The notes: a model not told the origin generated them from the sequence alone. A stretch of 45,596 nt of DNA from Sinorhizobium sp. 8-89 (GCF_030124325.1 NZ_JASKLR010000031.1:1-45596); one strand, 5' to 3'. Numbered from the stretch's first letter, positions 11,613 through 20,320 are shown. Made by a program: numbers and translations.

Positions 11613-12752
11613 TCAATAGGGGTCGATTGCGTCGCGCAGGCCGTCACCAAGCGCGTTGAAGGCGAAGACGGTGACGAGAACGAAGGCGACGGGCGAGAGA
11701 ATCCAGGGATAGGAACCGATCGCCGAGTAATTTGCCGTGTCCTGCAACATCAGCCCCCAGGAGATCAGCGGCGGCTTGACGGCAAATCCAAGGAAGCCGA
11801 GGAAGGATTCGAGCAGCACGACCTGCGGGATCGACAGCGTCACCGCGACGATGACGTGGCTCATCACGTTCGGGAAGATGTGCTGGAAGATGATGCGCCG
11901 GTCCGTCGCGCCGATGGCGATCGCCGCGCGGACATAGTCGATTCTTGCAAGCGCCAGCGTCTTGCCGCGGACCTCGCGCGACATCTGCGCCCAGCCGAGT
12001 GCCGACATCACGATGATGACGAAGGCGAGGAACACGCTGGTCGGTGCCGTCACCGGGATCAGCGAGGCCAGCGCCAGATAGAGCGGCAGTTGCGGAAATG
12101 CTAGCACGAGTTCGACGAAGCGCTGCACCCACGCGTCGAAGCGTCCGCCGAAATAGCCGGACACCATGCCGACGGTCGTGCCGACCACGGTGACGATGAA
12201 GACGACGATGAGCGCGATCATCAGCGAGATGCGCGAGCCATGAAGAATGCGCGAGAGAACGTCGCGGCCGAACTTGTCGGTGCCGAGGAAATGAACTGCC
12301 GTTCTGTCAACCGCACCGAACAGATGGCGCTCGGCCGGGATGAGACCCAGAAGGCGGTACGGCGCGCCCTTGACGAAGAAGCCGAGGATCTGCGGATTGT
12401 CGTAATCCGGGCCGATCACCGGCTGGAAGGTGATCGGATCGAGCTCTTCCGTTTCGCGCACCGGATAGCTGCGCGGCGGGAAGACGAAGTTGCCGTCCTT
12501 GTCGTAAAAGCTGACGGCCTGCGGCGGCGCGAAGCCGACGCCGGTCGCCTTCGGATCGACGGGCGACAAGAAATCGGCGAAGAGCGCCATGAGAACCAGC
12601 AGGCTGACGAGGACCAGGCCGAGAAGACCGGTCCAGGACCGCTTGAGGCGACGCCAGACGAGAGCGGAATAGCTTTCATTGTGGTGCTTTTCCTTCGGCT
12701 GCTCCTTCGGCTGCGTGGCTACCGGAATGGTGCTGTGCGCTTCCATGGTCAT
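11613..12752 (-). CDS. agpC: Alpha-galactoside ABC transporter permease (DppC type)
   Basis: A 379-residue membrane subunit of an oligopeptide/opine-type importer. An N-terminal helix lies near residues 40-60 (LLGLVLVSLLVLMALFADFLSP), then a periplasmic stretch that includes HLFGAVDRTAVHFLGTDKFGRDVLSR-type residues (family mark GTDKFGRD), then the helical core with the EAA-like loop ARIDYVRAAIAIGATDRRIIF. The frame is open further upstream into agpB, but the ATG at 12752 overlapping the agpB stop (ATGA) gives the normal DppC-like start. It pairs with AgpB and is powered by AgpD. Confidence 0.88.
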   Translation of the reverse strand: MTMEAHSTIPVATQPKEQPKEKHHNESYSALVWRRLKRSWTGLLGLVLVSLLVLMALFADFLSPVDPKATGVGFAPPQAVSFYDKDGNFVFPPRSYPVRETEELDPITFQPVIGPDYDNPQILGFFVKGAPYRLLGLIPAERHLFGAVDRTAVHFLGTDKFGRDVLSRILHGSRISLMIALIVVFIVTVVGTTVGMVSGYFGGRFDAWVQRFVELVLAFPQLPLYLALASLIPVTAPTSVFLAFVIIVMSALGWAQMSREVRGKTLALARIDYVRAAIAIGATDRRIIFQHIFPNVMSHVIVAVTLSIPQVVLLESFLGFLGFAVKPPLISWGLMLQDTANYSAIGSYPWILSPVAFVLVTVFAFNALGDGLRDAIDPY

Positions 12753-13762
12753 GCGTAGGCCCCCCCTCCCATGCGCACCCTCGGATCGAGCGCGGCAAGC
12801 AGCAGGTCGGCGATGATGTTGCCGACGATCAGCGTCGCCGACAGAACCAGCATGAAGGTGGCGGTCACATAGACGTCGCCCACCCACATAGAACCGACGA
12901 TCGCCGGGCCGACGGTCGGCAGAGCGAAGATGATCGCCGTTTCGATCTCGCCGGTCAGCATGTAGGGAAGCACGACACCCTGATACATGATCAGCGGATG
13001 CAGCGCGTTCGGAACGGCATGCCGCATGACCACCGCGCTTTCGCTGAGACCCTTGGCGCGCGCTGTCTCGACATATTGCGCGTTCAGCGTATCGAGCAGA
13101 TTGCCGCGCATGACGCGCATATTGTAGGCGAGGCCGCCGAAGGTGGCGATCGCGACGACCGGCCAGACATGCTTCACCAGATCGACGAACTTGTCCCAGG
13201 ACCAGGGCGCGCCGCCGTAGCGGGCGGAATTGAAGCTGTTGATCTCGCTGACATTGAAATGAAAGACGAGGACATAGACGATAATCAGCGCCATCAGGAA
13301 GCGCGGCACGGTCATGCCGAGAAACGACACGGTCGAAAGCAGGCTGTCGACCCAGGAATATTGCCGCGTCGCGGCAAGGATGCCGAAGGATATGCCGATG
13401 ACCGATGCCAGAAAGTGGCACACCAGCGCCAGCGCCAGCGTGCGCGGCAGGCGCTCGCCGACGACGTCGGCAACCGGCTTGTTGTAATAAAGGCTGTGGC
13501 CGAAATCGCCTCGGGTCAGGATGCCGGTCATCCAGTTGACGTATTGGATCGGCAGCGGCTGATCGAGGCCATGCTCCTTGCGATAGGCCTGCGCCTGCGC
13601 GTCGGCTTCCTCGAACGAGGCTCCGCCCTGATTGATCAGCTGCGAGCGGATGTAGTCGCTGTAGTCGCCGGGAGGCGCCTGGATGATGGCAAAGGTCGCC
13701 ACGCTCAGGACAAGCAATACCGGAATGGCAGAGGCGATGCGGACAAGCAGAAACCTGAACAT
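12749..13762 (-). CDS. agpB: Alpha-galactoside ABC transporter permease (DppB type)
   Basis: A 337-residue permease starting MFRFLLVRIASAIPVLLVLSV, the typical first helix of DppB/OppB proteins, followed by PPGDYSDY. The core contains GILTRGDFGHSLYYNKPV and the EAA-like loop QYVETARAKGLSESAVVMRHAV (mark TARAKGLSE). The frame is open 25 codons further upstream, but the ATG at 13762 has AGAAGGAAA before it and gives the family N-terminus. Its stop overlaps the agpC start. Confidence 0.9.
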   Translation of the reverse strand: MFRFLLVRIASAIPVLLVLSVATFAIIQAPPGDYSDYIRSQLINQGGASFEEADAQAQAYRKEHGLDQPLPIQYVNWMTGILTRGDFGHSLYYNKPVADVVGERLPRTLALALVCHFLASVIGISFGILAATRQYSWVDSLLSTVSFLGMTVPRFLMALIIVYVLVFHFNVSEINSFNSARYGGAPWSWDKFVDLVKHVWPVVAIATFGGLAYNMRVMRGNLLDTLNAQYVETARAKGLSESAVVMRHAVPNALHPLIMYQGVVLPYMLTGEIETAIIFALPTVGPAIVGSMWVGDVYVTATFMLVLSATLIVGNIIADLLLAALDPRVRMGGGAYA

Positions 13763-13834
13763 GCCGTTTCCTTCTGTCGTTCTTCGCGCGGGACGCCGTT
13801 GCTTCCGACCTCCCGGGCGCATTGAAAGGACGCT

Positions 13835-13870
13835 CATCCTTCCGGCTTTCGTCGTGAAGCCGGAAGGATG
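13835..13870 (-). terminator. Intercistronic hairpin after the binding-protein gene agpA
   Basis: A perfect 14-bp stem, CATCCTTCCGGCTT (13835-13848) and AAGCCGGAAGGATG (13857-13870), with an 8-base loop, about 10 bases after the agpA stop and before agpB. There is no T run on the minus strand, so it is more likely an mRNA-stabilising or partial attenuating hairpin than a full terminator. Hairpins also follow the two other binding-protein genes in this window. Confidence 0.75.
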
Positions 13871-13879
13871 GTTCGGGGC

Positions 13880-15961
13880 TCAGTTGCTCGGGCCGCTGTC
13901 GCCGGGCTTGCCGGGAAGCTGCTGCGGATAGAGCTCGAAGTCGCCCTGCTTGTCGGCAGCGACGAAGACCCGCTCGCGGATGATCGTGTCTTCGGCCCAG
14001 TTGAACATGAAGATCGGAGCTCCGGTCGGAATGTTCGAGAAGCGCTTGTTGATGATCAGCGCGCCCGGATATTCCGTCAGGCCGACCGTATCGACATTGG
14101 TGGTCGATACCTTTTGGAACTGTTTCATCAACGTCGCCCGCTCATCATTGTCGTTGCTGGCGATGAACTTGTTGACGATGTCGACAAGCTCCTGCTCGTA
14201 GGGCATCAGGTCGACAGTGCCGCTTTCGGGGGCACGGTGGTGCCAACTCGTGCGGGGACCGGTCGGCGCAAGCTGTGTCGTGTTCTGCACCACCGATGTC
14301 AGTTCCTGGTCGTTGCGGCGGATGAGCCAATCGAACTTGCCGGCATATTGCGTCGCATCACGTTTGGTGCCGTCGACGGCATTGATGACGACCTTGAGAC
14401 CGAGCTGCTCCATCTGGCCGATCAGGCCCTCGGCGAGGTTGCGGTCGGTGCCGTAGTCGGAATTGACGAGCAGCACGATCTGCACGTCCGCGCCGCCCGC
14501 GGTTCCCTCGGGGAAGTTGACGAAGCCGTTGCCGTCCGTGTCCGAGAGCCCGGCCTTTTCGATCAACGCCTTGGCGCCTTCAAGGTTAAAGGGGTAGTAC
14601 ATGGTCGACTGGCGGTCGTAGAAGCTCGTGCCGGAGGAAAGCCCGCCCGGATAGATCGCCGTGAATGGGCCCTTGACCAGGGCTTCGCCGAGCTTCTTGC
14701 GATCGATCGCCATCGTCACCGCCTTGCGGAAGTCGAGATTGCGGTTGAGTTCGCGCACAGCCTGGGCCCGGGCGTCCGGCTCGCCCCAGCCGTTGGCCGA
14801 ATAGTTCATGCGCAGATTGTAGCCGATGACTCGGGGACCGAAGGCAAGGCGCGCAGGCGCTGCCTCGTCAGCGGCGCGTTTCAGCGACTCGACGAAATTT
14901 TCCGGCTGCTCCAGGTTCGAGAAATCCCCGGAACCGGCAATCGCCTGCACGTCACGATCGGCCCAGGTCGAAAGCTTGTAGTGCAGCTCGTTGAGGTAGG
15001 GCAGCTGGTTGCCGGCCTCGTCCACCTTCCAGTAGTACGGATTGCGGCGCAGCACGATGATGTCGTCCGGCCGGTAGGCGACCGGGACCCAGGCGCCCAT
15101 GACAGGAATGTTCAGGTATTCCGCCGGAAAGCCGTTCTTGTACTGGTCGTAGGTCGTGCCGGCATATTTCGGGTGCTTGGTCTTCAGGATATGCGACGGA
15201 CCGGGGCAGAAGGTGCCGTAGGCCATGGCATAGAGATGCTGGCGCGGAAAGGCGTCCTTGAAGGTCCATTCGACCGTGTATTTGTCGATTTGCTTCAGTG
15301 TGGTCCCCTCGCCGAAGGTCTCCGGCGTGGCGCCGTTCAACGGCGAAACATTCGGATCGACGACATTGTCGTCCCAGTAGAACATCACGTCCTCGGCGTC
15401 GAAGGGATCGCCATCCGACCATTTCGCGCCCTCGACGAGATGCATGGTGAGCTTGTGGCCGTCCTCGGACCACTCCCAGCTTCTCGCAAGGTTCGGCAGC
15501 GGCTCCACGTCGGCAGCCTCGACCTGGAAGAGCGGCGCGGTGCGCGTCAGGCATTCGGACATGCCAATGTCGATGCCGCCCCAGCCCTGGGTCTGGCCGG
15601 CGCTGTAGTTCCAGCCTTCCGGGCGACCGCCGATGACATGGCGCAGCACGTCGCCATAGACGCCGACGCCGTCGGGCATGTTGCCGGTCTTGAAGACCAT
15701 CGGTTCCTTCGGCAGCCGCTCGGCAACCGGCGGCAGCTTGCCGGCCTTCACGAATTTCTCCGTGACCCAGTCCGGCTCGTGATATTCGGGCAGCGCCTTG
15801 AACTCGATAAGCGCGTCGCGCGGCACATAGGTAATCTTGCCCTGGGCCGGGAATGGCGGTTGCTCGGGCACGACGGTCGGCTCCGATGCGAAGGCCTGCA
15901 CGGCGAAAGCGGAAACGCCGATGAGCAGGGCGGTCGTTGTTTTCAGTCGGTACGTTTTCAT
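13880..15961 (-). CDS. agpA: Periplasmic alpha-galactoside-binding protein (solute-binding family 5)
   Basis: A 693-residue secreted binding protein of the oligopeptide/opine class. The signal peptide is MKTYRLKTTTALLIGVSAFA and ends near AFA|SE (about residue 25). Family features include the SBP_bac_5 segment PNLARSWEWSEDGHKLTMHL (mark WSEDG), KWSDGDPFDAEDVMFYWDD, and NLDFRKAVTMAIDRKKLG. The frame is open 1.2 kb upstream through melA in another frame, but the ATG at 15961 with AGAGG before it opens the signal peptide. In S. meliloti AgpA is the binding protein needed for melibiose and raffinose use; it is unusual in being an oligopeptide-type protein for sugars. Assignment by operon context. 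Confidence 0.9.
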   Translation of the reverse strand: MKTYRLKTTTALLIGVSAFAVQAFASEPTVVPEQPPFPAQGKITYVPRDALIEFKALPEYHEPDWVTEKFVKAGKLPPVAERLPKEPMVFKTGNMPDGVGVYGDVLRHVIGGRPEGWNYSAGQTQGWGGIDIGMSECLTRTAPLFQVEAADVEPLPNLARSWEWSEDGHKLTMHLVEGAKWSDGDPFDAEDVMFYWDDNVVDPNVSPLNGATPETFGEGTTLKQIDKYTVEWTFKDAFPRQHLYAMAYGTFCPGPSHILKTKHPKYAGTTYDQYKNGFPAEYLNIPVMGAWVPVAYRPDDIIVLRRNPYYWKVDEAGNQLPYLNELHYKLSTWADRDVQAIAGSGDFSNLEQPENFVESLKRAADEAAPARLAFGPRVIGYNLRMNYSANGWGEPDARAQAVRELNRNLDFRKAVTMAIDRKKLGEALVKGPFTAIYPGGLSSGTSFYDRQSTMYYPFNLEGAKALIEKAGLSDTDGNGFVNFPEGTAGGADVQIVLLVNSDYGTDRNLAEGLIGQMEQLGLKVVINAVDGTKRDATQYAGKFDWLIRRNDQELTSVVQNTTQLAPTGPRTSWHHRAPESGTVDLMPYEQELVDIVNKFIASNDNDERATLMKQFQKVSTTNVDTVGLTEYPGALIINKRFSNIPTGAPIFMFNWAEDTIIRERVFVAADKQGDFELYPQQLPGKPGDSGPSN

Positions 15962-16074
15962 TGCCTCTGGTTCTCCCTCCACTGATCGCCACGCCGGGAC
16001 GGGTGGCGCTCCTCCTAGCTCTCGCCGGCGGCAGCCGCGTCTCCTCACGCAGATGCCGGACGCGCGACCGCCGA

Positions 16075-17541
16075 TCAGCCGGCGGCGCGCATCGCTTCCT
16101 TCTCCTGACGAATCTCCTCGATCGAGCGTACCTCGCGGCGCGCCGCACCCTTCCAGTCGCGGGTTTTGACCGTCGCGCGGGCGAGCCGCTCCTTCGCCGC
16201 ATCGATCGCGTGGGCGTATTGCGGCAGCCATTCGGCCTGGGCAACGACCATCTCGTCGACCATTTGCCACACCTCCTCTGGGGTGCAGATGGCGCCGACG
16301 AGCGGATCGTGCAGCACCGCGAGCTTCAAAAGGTCGATGTCGCCGGATATCGCCGCGTGGACCGACATGCGCTGGACGTTGATCGACGAGATGCATGTGG
16401 CGGCACAGGCTTCCGGCAGCGTGATGCCCGAGACCATGTTGATGCCGAAGCGATCGACGAAGCCGGGCGATTCGATGATCGCATCCGCCGGCAGGTTGGT
16501 GATGACACCGTTGTTCTTGACGTTGAAGTGACCGCGATAGACCCGGCCCGTCTCGCGCGCCTCGAGGATATGGCTCGCATGCTCGTTCGAGCGCTTCGCC
16601 GGATCGATCGGCTTGCCGGCGGAAGCCAAGAGCTGCGGATATTCCGTTTCGAACCAGTTGCGGGTCTCGGTCGAATAACGCAGATAACCGCCGGTTTCCC
16701 CATGGATCCAGTCCGACATGTCGATCCATTTGGTGATCTCTTCCGGACGCTTGCGGTACCAGGGCAGGTATTCGGAGAGATGGCCGTTGCTTTCCGTCGA
16801 ATAGACACCGAAGCGCTTCAGCACGTCGATCCGGAGCTTTTCCTGCTTCGAGAAGACCGGATGGGCCTCGAAAGCGGCGACGAGCTCGTCCTTGCCGACC
16901 TTGCGGCCGTTGAGCCGCACGTCGATGAACCAGGTCTGATGGTTGATGCCGGAGCAGATGTAGTCGAGCTCGCCGTCCTTGGCGCCGAGGATCTCGGCGA
17001 TCTGCTCGGCCCCGTGCTGGACACCGTGGCAGAGGCCGACGGTGTCGACCTTGCCGTATTCGATCGCGGCCCAGGTGTTCATCGCCATCGGGTTGGCGTA
17101 GTTCAGGAATTTCGCGCCCGGCTCGGCGACCTCGCGGATGTCCTTGCAGAAGTCGAGGATGACCGGAATATTGCGCTGGCCGTAGAGAATGCCGCCGGCG
17201 CAGATCGTATCGCCGACGCACTGGTCGACGCCGTATTTCAGGGGAATGCGAATGTCGTCGGCATAGGCGCCGAGCCCGCCCACGCGGACGCAGCTGATGA
17301 TGTAACGCGCGCCTTCGAGCGCCTTGCGACGATCGGTGGTGGCGGTCACCCGCGTCGGCAGCCTGTTCGCCTCGACGATCCGGTCGAGGATCGTCTTGAT
17401 CATGCCGAGGTTGTGTTCGCTCAGATCGGTCAGCGCGAATTCGACGTCCTGGAGCTCCGGCACGGAAAGAATGTCGGTAAAGAGCTTCTTGGTGAAACCG
17501 ATGCTGCCGGCACCGATGATGGCGATCTTGAAGCGGCTCAT
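16075..17541 (-). CDS. melA: Alpha-galactosidase, glycoside hydrolase family 4 (first gene of the operon)
   Basis: A 488-residue GH4 enzyme (also named agaL1 in S. meliloti). The NAD-binding motif is IAIIGAGSIGFTK at 7-19. The metal site is Cys171 (GLCHGVQHG) and His201 (GINHQTWF), with Asn150 in NYANPMAMNTWA. It hydrolyses melibiose and raffinose-family sugars after uptake by AgpABCD. The start has a GAGGAGGGA site 9-15 bases upstream on the minus strand. It is the promoter-proximal gene, divergent from agpT across 194 bases that contain a 17-base palindrome. The second GH4 enzyme at the end of the operon is only distantly similar. Confidence 0.92.
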   Translation of the reverse strand: MSRFKIAIIGAGSIGFTKKLFTDILSVPELQDVEFALTDLSEHNLGMIKTILDRIVEANRLPTRVTATTDRRKALEGARYIISCVRVGGLGAYADDIRIPLKYGVDQCVGDTICAGGILYGQRNIPVILDFCKDIREVAEPGAKFLNYANPMAMNTWAAIEYGKVDTVGLCHGVQHGAEQIAEILGAKDGELDYICSGINHQTWFIDVRLNGRKVGKDELVAAFEAHPVFSKQEKLRIDVLKRFGVYSTESNGHLSEYLPWYRKRPEEITKWIDMSDWIHGETGGYLRYSTETRNWFETEYPQLLASAGKPIDPAKRSNEHASHILEARETGRVYRGHFNVKNNGVITNLPADAIIESPGFVDRFGINMVSGITLPEACAATCISSINVQRMSVHAAISGDIDLLKLAVLHDPLVGAICTPEEVWQMVDEMVVAQAEWLPQYAHAIDAAKERLARATVKTRDWKGAARREVRSIEEIRQEKEAMRAAG

Positions 17542-17591
17542 GGTCGTCTTGTCCCTCCTCGTCCTGCAGAATTCGCGCTATAAGGGTAAAA

Positions 17592-17608
17592 TCAATTCAT
17601 CGAATTGA
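17592..17608. promoter_or_regulatory. Palindrome in the melA/agpT divergent promoter region
   Basis: TCAATTC-ATC-GAATTGA is a perfect inverted repeat with 7-bp arms, about 50 bases upstream of the melA start. A TTATAG box (-10-like, minus strand) lies just on the melA side, so the palindrome would overlap the -35 zone of a melA promoter. It is a candidate operator; AgpT is of the AraC family, which usually binds direct repeats, so another regulator is equally possible. Confidence 0.5.
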
Positions 17609-17735
17609 CGCCGGTCGCAAAGCGCGACCCCTCCTCTCCCAGGCCCTTTCCCGCTGCGGAAAAGCGGCCGTCTTGCGCGATCTGTGGCCATTATGTGTAT
17701 AATCGACCGCGCGACTAGAGAGGTATTGTGCTTTC

Positions 17736-18671
17736 ATGGGTAATTCTGTGCTTCAAGATTTGATCGACCACGGCCCGGTCATGCGGACGGTTTCGCTGCC
17801 GCGGGGAAGACAGAGCCTGCACACGATGCCGACCAGCACGGGTTATGAGGTCAGGACTGACGCGACCTACAATTGGGACGGACGAAAGCGCGGCCAGACG
17901 CCGTTCACCGTGCTGCAGCACACGATCGGCGGCGCGGGCAACCTGCGCTACGAAAACCGCAGCTATCGTCTGCGCGAGGGCGAGACGTTGCTCCTGCTCG
18001 TGCCGCACAATCATCGCTACTGGCTGGAGGATGGCGGGCGTTGGGAATTCTTTTGGATATCGATGAACGGCGAAGAGGCGCTACGCATCCATCGCGCCAT
18101 CCTGGCGGTAACGGGCCCGGTGTTGAAGCTGCAGCCCGAAACGATCGAGCATCTCGCCGATTGCAGCCTGCGGCTGATCACCGGCGGCGAGACGCCGGGT
18201 CGCGCATCGGCGATCGCCTACGAGGCGGCGATGGCGCTCTATGACGACGTCTTCGGCTCGCATCCGGTCTTCAGCCAGGAATACCGGACCATGCATCACG
18301 TCATCGATCACATCATGGCGAACCTCGAAAAGCCGCTGCCGGTCGAGGAACTGGCAAAGGTCTCGGGCCTGAGCCGCGCGCATTTCTCGCGCGTCTTCGC
18401 GGCGAGCGAGGGCATGCCGCCGGCCGAATTCGTTCTGCAGAAGCGGCTGCAGCGGGCGGTGAAACTCCTCACCAAGACCGCGGACCTGCCGGTCAAGGAA
18501 GTGGCAATCATGTCCGGCTTCGAAGACCCCAACTATTTTGCCAAGGTCTTCCGCCGCGTCTTCGGTGCGAGCCCGACCGAGTTCCGCACCACCGGCATGT
18601 ATGCGAGCGTGCCCGCAAAAGCTCAGAAGGTAAGCGAGTCCGTGACCACGCTCGCTGCCGCTTGCGATTGA
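17736..18671 (+). CDS. agpT: AraC-family activator of alpha-galactoside genes
   Basis: A 311-residue regulator. The N-terminal half is a cupin-like sugar-sensing domain (GGAGNLRYENRSYRLREGETLLLLVPHNHRYWLEDG, in part: RLREGETLLLLVPHNHRYW). The last 100 residues hold the two AraC helix-turn-helix motifs: LAKVSGLSRAHFSRVFAAS-type (mark LSRAHFSRVF) and VKEVAIMSGFEDPNYFAKVFRRVFGASPTEFR (marks GFEDPNYFAKVF and SPTEFR). It is divergent from melA. In S. meliloti AgpT is required for induction of the melA-agp operon. Ribosome site AGAGAGG is 12 bases before the ATG. Confidence 0.9.
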   Translation: MGNSVLQDLIDHGPVMRTVSLPRGRQSLHTMPTSTGYEVRTDATYNWDGRKRGQTPFTVLQHTIGGAGNLRYENRSYRLREGETLLLLVPHNHRYWLEDGGRWEFFWISMNGEEALRIHRAILAVTGPVLKLQPETIEHLADCSLRLITGGETPGRASAIAYEAAMALYDDVFGSHPVFSQEYRTMHHVIDHIMANLEKPLPVEELAKVSGLSRAHFSRVFAASEGMPPAEFVLQKRLQRAVKLLTKTADLPVKEVAIMSGFEDPNYFAKVFRRVFGASPTEFRTTGMYASVPAKAQKVSESVTTLAAACD

Positions 18672-18712
18672 ACGCGGCGCGTGCCGCTCGCAAGCAGGCA
18701 AGCGGGGTGGCT

Positions 18713-18727
18713 CTCTCGCCGCGAGAG
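18713..18727 (+). terminator. Possible terminator hairpin after agpT
   Basis: CTCTC-GCCGC-GAGAG, extendable by one G-C pair inside, 41 bases after the agpT stop. There is no T run after it, so termination is uncertain. Confidence 0.3.
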
Positions 18728-18741
18728 GGCTGGGCGCCTGA

Positions 18742-18766
18742 GGAACAAAGCATGGTGTTCCCTGTT
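18742..18766 (+). promoter_or_regulatory. Candidate EcfG (general stress) promoter of the FAD-Rieske gene
   Basis: GGAAC at 18742-18746, a 16-base spacer and TGTT at 18763-18766. The alphaproteobacterial general stress sigma factor (RpoE2 in S. meliloti) uses GGAAC, 16-17 bases, then roughly CGTT. The start codon is about 50 bases downstream. The match is imperfect in the -10 box, and one match can occur by chance. Confidence 0.4.
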
Positions 18767-18820
18767 GGATGCGAAGGTCCGGCCCACGGTACGGACTGAT
18801 TACACCCGCGAGGAACAAAC

Positions 18821-20320
18821 ATGCCCGACGCACCGGATTCAAGCAGCTACTGGAACGCGACCTGCGACGCTCCGGATTTTCCCCGTCTGGAGCAGGATAC
18901 CACCACCGACGTCGTCATTGTCGGCGGCGGCATCGTCGGCTGCACGACGGCACGCCTCCTCAAGGACAAGGGCCTGCGCGTCGTCCTGCTGGAGGCTCGC
19001 AAAGCGGGCCGGCAGGTGACGGGCAAGTCAACCGCCAAGATGACCTCCCAGCACGGGCTCATCTATCAGACACTGGAGCAGAAGTTCGATGCGGACCACG
19101 CCCGCCTCTATGGCGAGGCGCAGCAGAGCGCCATCGAAAAGATCCGCAGTCTCGCCCGAGAGCATTCGATCGATTGCGACATCGAGGAGAAGTCGGCCTT
19201 CGTCTATACCCGCGAGGAAAAGTCGGTCGATCGTATAGAGACGGAAGCAGAAGTGGCGCGGCGCCTGGGCCTGCCGGCCGTCCTCACCCGCGACACAGGA
19301 CTGCCATTCGAAGTATCGAGCGCGATACGCTTCGATGGCCAGGCGCAGTTCCACCCGACGAAATATGTAGCGGGCCTGGCGCAAACGATCCCCGGCGATG
19401 GCTGTCATGTCTTCGAAAACAGCCCGGTCACGGATTGGGAGCCGACGCGCGTGGTCACGCGAACGGGTAGCGTCGGCGCACGCCACGTCATCATGGCGAC
19501 CCATCTCCCGCTCGGACAGATCGGAGGCTTCTACACCGCGGCTCATCCCTATGCCGAGCCCGTTGCCGCCGCGCGTATCCAGAGCCCGCCGCCGGGCATG
19601 TATATCAGTGTCGATCAGCCCGGCCACTCGATCCGCACCCACAGGCGGGAAAACGGAGAGGTTTACGCGATCGTCGCCGGCGAAAGCTTTAAACCGGGCC
19701 ATACCGACGATGAGCGTCGATACATGGCGGATCTGCAGCGGTGGCTGCGTGAAAACTTCGATTCGGGACCCATCGAGTACCAATGGATCAACGAGGATTA
19801 CTCGTCTGTCGACAAGCTGCCTTTCGTCGGCTGGTCAGCAACCAAAGATGGCTACCTTGTCGCAACCGGGTTCGCCGCCTGGGGGATTTCAAACGGAACC
19901 GCTGCCGCGATGATCCTGGCGGAACTTGCGGCAGGCAACCACCACCCCTGGCTATCGCTGTTCGATGCCAAACGTACGACAGTATTCGGCGGAGCCGCGC
20001 AGTATGTAAAGGAGAACGCGATCGTCGGCGCCCACCTGGTGGGCGGCTATCTGTCTCGCAAACTGCATTCCTTTGACGAGCTTCCGCCAGGGCAGGCCGC
20101 TATCATGCGGATCGACGGCAAACATGTTGCCGCCTACAGGGACGATGAGGGCCGCGTGCACAGCGTGTCGGCCGTATGCCCGCACATGGGCTGCATCGTA
20201 GGCTGGAACGAGACCGATCGCACCTGGGATTGTCCCTGCCACGGATCGCGTTTCGGTCTCGATGGAGAAGTCATGCACGGACCCGCCACCGCGCCCCTCG
20301 GCTCCGCCAGCACCGGATGA
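18821..20320 (+). CDS. FAD-dependent oxidoreductase with C-terminal Rieske 2Fe-2S domain
   Basis: A 499-residue two-domain redox protein. Residues 28-45 form the FAD motif (DVVIVGGGIVGCTTARLL) of a DAO/DadA-like flavoprotein domain, followed by RQVTGKSTAKMTSQHG. The C-terminal 85 residues are a Rieske domain with Cys453 and His455 (CPHMGC) and Cys471 and His474 (CPCHGSRF), the C-x-H...C-x2-H set binding the 2Fe-2S cluster. Such fusions are common in rhizobial genomes but their substrate is not known to me. The protein ends HGPATAPLGSASTG, slightly short after the Rieske fold. A good ribosome site (GAGGAAC) precedes the ATG. It stands alone between agpT and lacR, in neither sugar operon; a stress-type promoter motif lies upstream. 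Confidence 0.85.
   Translation: MPDAPDSSSYWNATCDAPDFPRLEQDTTTDVVIVGGGIVGCTTARLLKDKGLRVVLLEARKAGRQVTGKSTAKMTSQHGLIYQTLEQKFDADHARLYGEAQQSAIEKIRSLAREHSIDCDIEEKSAFVYTREEKSVDRIETEAEVARRLGLPAVLTRDTGLPFEVSSAIRFDGQAQFHPTKYVAGLAQTIPGDGCHVFENSPVTDWEPTRVVTRTGSVGARHVIMATHLPLGQIGGFYTAAHPYAEPVAAARIQSPPPGMYISVDQPGHSIRTHRRENGEVYAIVAGESFKPGHTDDERRYMADLQRWLRENFDSGPIEYQWINEDYSSVDKLPFVGWSATKDGYLVATGFAAWGISNGTAAAMILAELAAGNHHPWLSLFDAKRTTVFGGAAQYVKENAIVGAHLVGGYLSRKLHSFDELPPGQAAIMRIDGKHVAAYRDDEGRVHSVSAVCPHMGCIVGWNETDRTWDCPCHGSRFGLDGEVMHGPATAPLGSASTG

Noticed and set aside
10033..11619. A 528-codon open frame on the plus strand opposite agpD
   Set aside because: The minus strand has both ABC domains with all motifs; the plus frame is compositional shadow.
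13868..15985. A 705-codon open frame on the plus strand opposite agpA
   Set aside because: It is the antisense shadow of a GC-rich gene: no ribosome site, low-complexity Arg/Val/Asp/Gly composition and no motif, while the minus strand encodes a full signal-peptide binding protein.
16010..16075. GC-rich inverted bits between melA and agpA considered as a further terminator
   Set aside because: CGCCGGCGG and partners are too short and scattered to form one convincing stem, and agpA must be transcribed through.
13880..17221. A single 1113-residue protein joining a region inside melA to AgpA
   Set aside because: The first 420 residues are an off-frame reading of melA; a clear signal peptide and ribosome site mark the real agpA start at 15961.
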